DNA of 64,000 nucleotides from Himantopus leucocephalus (Eukaryota; Chordata; Aves; Charadriiformes; Recurvirostridae). The notes beneath the pieces are model-generated. The model saw nothing but the letters and a program-made list of their open reading frames with translations, had not been told where the DNA came from and ran no database searches. Every line of letters begins with the position of its first letter. Position 1 is the first letter of the stretch. Positions 63,657 through 64,000 of the stretch are shown one piece after another. The stretch spans positions 11,380,982 to 11,444,981 of the forward strand of contig RSEF01000020.1 of NCBI GenBank assembly GCA_003993805.1, read 5' to 3'. A program made the position numbers and the translations under genes.

Positions 63657-63659
63657 GGG

Positions 63660-64000
63660 GCAAGCTTGGCTGAGTGGAGTTCATGGTCCTTAGGGTGGCA
63701 AGGAGGGCGCACAGCAAGCTCACTACCCTGCACTTCAGGAGAGCAGACTTTGGCCTCTTCAGGGATCTGCTTGGCAGAGTACCGTGGGATAAAGCCCTGG
63801 AGGGAAGAGGGGCCCAGGGAAGCTGGTTAATATTCAAGGACCACCTCCGCCAAGCTCAGGAGCGATGCATCCCAAGGAAGAGGAATTTGAGCAAAAACGC
63901 CAGGAGGCCTTCATGGATGAACAAGAAGCTCCTGGACAATCTCAAAAAGGAAGCCTGCAGAGGGTGGAAGCGAGGACAGGTAGCCTGGGAGGAATACAGA
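63660..64000 (+). mobile_element. CR1 LINE ORF2 fragment, plus orientation, runs off the window
   Basis: From GTG at 63674 to the window end there are 109 codons with no stop. The translation is typical CR1 ORF2 in the region between the endonuclease and reverse transcriptase: [20 protein letters not shown], then [17 protein letters not shown], then [19 protein letters not shown] and [12 protein letters not shown] at the end. A short in-frame deletion lies in the 'LKQKKEA' segment (here LKKEA). In intact elements ORF2 encodes the endonuclease/reverse transcriptase that copies CR1 RNA at the target site. Only a piece is visible here, with a TGA immediately before it (63671), and its start is a junction with an oppositely oriented CR1 3' end. 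The 78-codon reverse open frame here is its shadow. Confidence 0.93.

Noticed and set aside
1..64000. Search for CRISPR arrays, operons, phage or other microbial systems
   Set aside because: There are no regularly spaced repeats with unique spacers, no dense same-strand genes, and the repeat content is vertebrate throughout.

Overview
This window reads as nuclear DNA of a bird, or at least a sauropsid. The only recognisable mobile elements are CR1-type LINEs, with the (ATTCTATG)-like 3' tail typical of avian CR1, plus scattered very old amniote MIR/L2-type remnants. There are no L1 or Alu-like elements, no operons, no ribosome-binding sites and no compact genes. The DNA is AT-rich, full of short homopolymer runs, and contains a 100-N assembly gap and one isolated N. 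No protein-coding exon, tRNA, rRNA or known small RNA could be supported. The window is best described as intergenic DNA or the inside of a very long intron, and the sequence cannot tell these apart.

Layout. Positions 1-16.8 kb are unique non-coding DNA with small tandem repeats (8.1, 8.7 and 13.3 kb). A short minus-oriented CR1 3' end lies at 16.79-16.89 kb. A pair of near-identical palindromic 16-mers sits at 17.36-17.41 kb and a MIR remnant at 20.8 kb. A plus-oriented CR1 lies at 25.16-25.40 kb. Unique DNA follows to 34.3 kb, then a roughly 0.75-kb, very old antisense CR1/L3-type LINE (34.29-35.06 kb) that ends in a cluster of inverted repeats. Next come an AT-rich self-complementary tract (35.7-35.95 kb), a GC-rich stretch and a tRNA-like palindromic repeat (36.8-37.27 kb), a near-perfect hairpin (38.95 kb) and another MIR-like remnant (39.4-39.55 kb). 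At 43.07-43.30 kb a minus-oriented CR1 is interrupted by the N gap. CpG-rich patches at 46.93-47.13 and 57.24-57.42 kb each contain a long predicted stem-loop. Three fragments of one old amniote LINE/SINE 3'-end family lie at 49.4, 54.1 and 55.8 kb. A strong G-quadruplex motif and a 17-G run lie at 54.4 and 54.9 kb, and a repeated 12-nt palindrome at 60.74-60.79 kb. The right edge holds an old CR1 (61.87-61.98 kb), a MIR (62.75 kb) and a CR1 whose 3' end and ORF2 segment point in opposite directions (63.57-64.0 kb), the signature of a twin-priming inversion.

No genes were found, so there is no pathway to describe. The features most worth a second look are the inverted CR1 with a 109-codon open ORF2 segment at the right edge, the CR1 that shows the N gap is under-sized, the long stem-loops at 38.95, 47.02, 55.06 and 57.32 kb, and the two pairs of repeated palindromes (17.4 and 60.75 kb). 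I did not find a convincing undescribed biological system.
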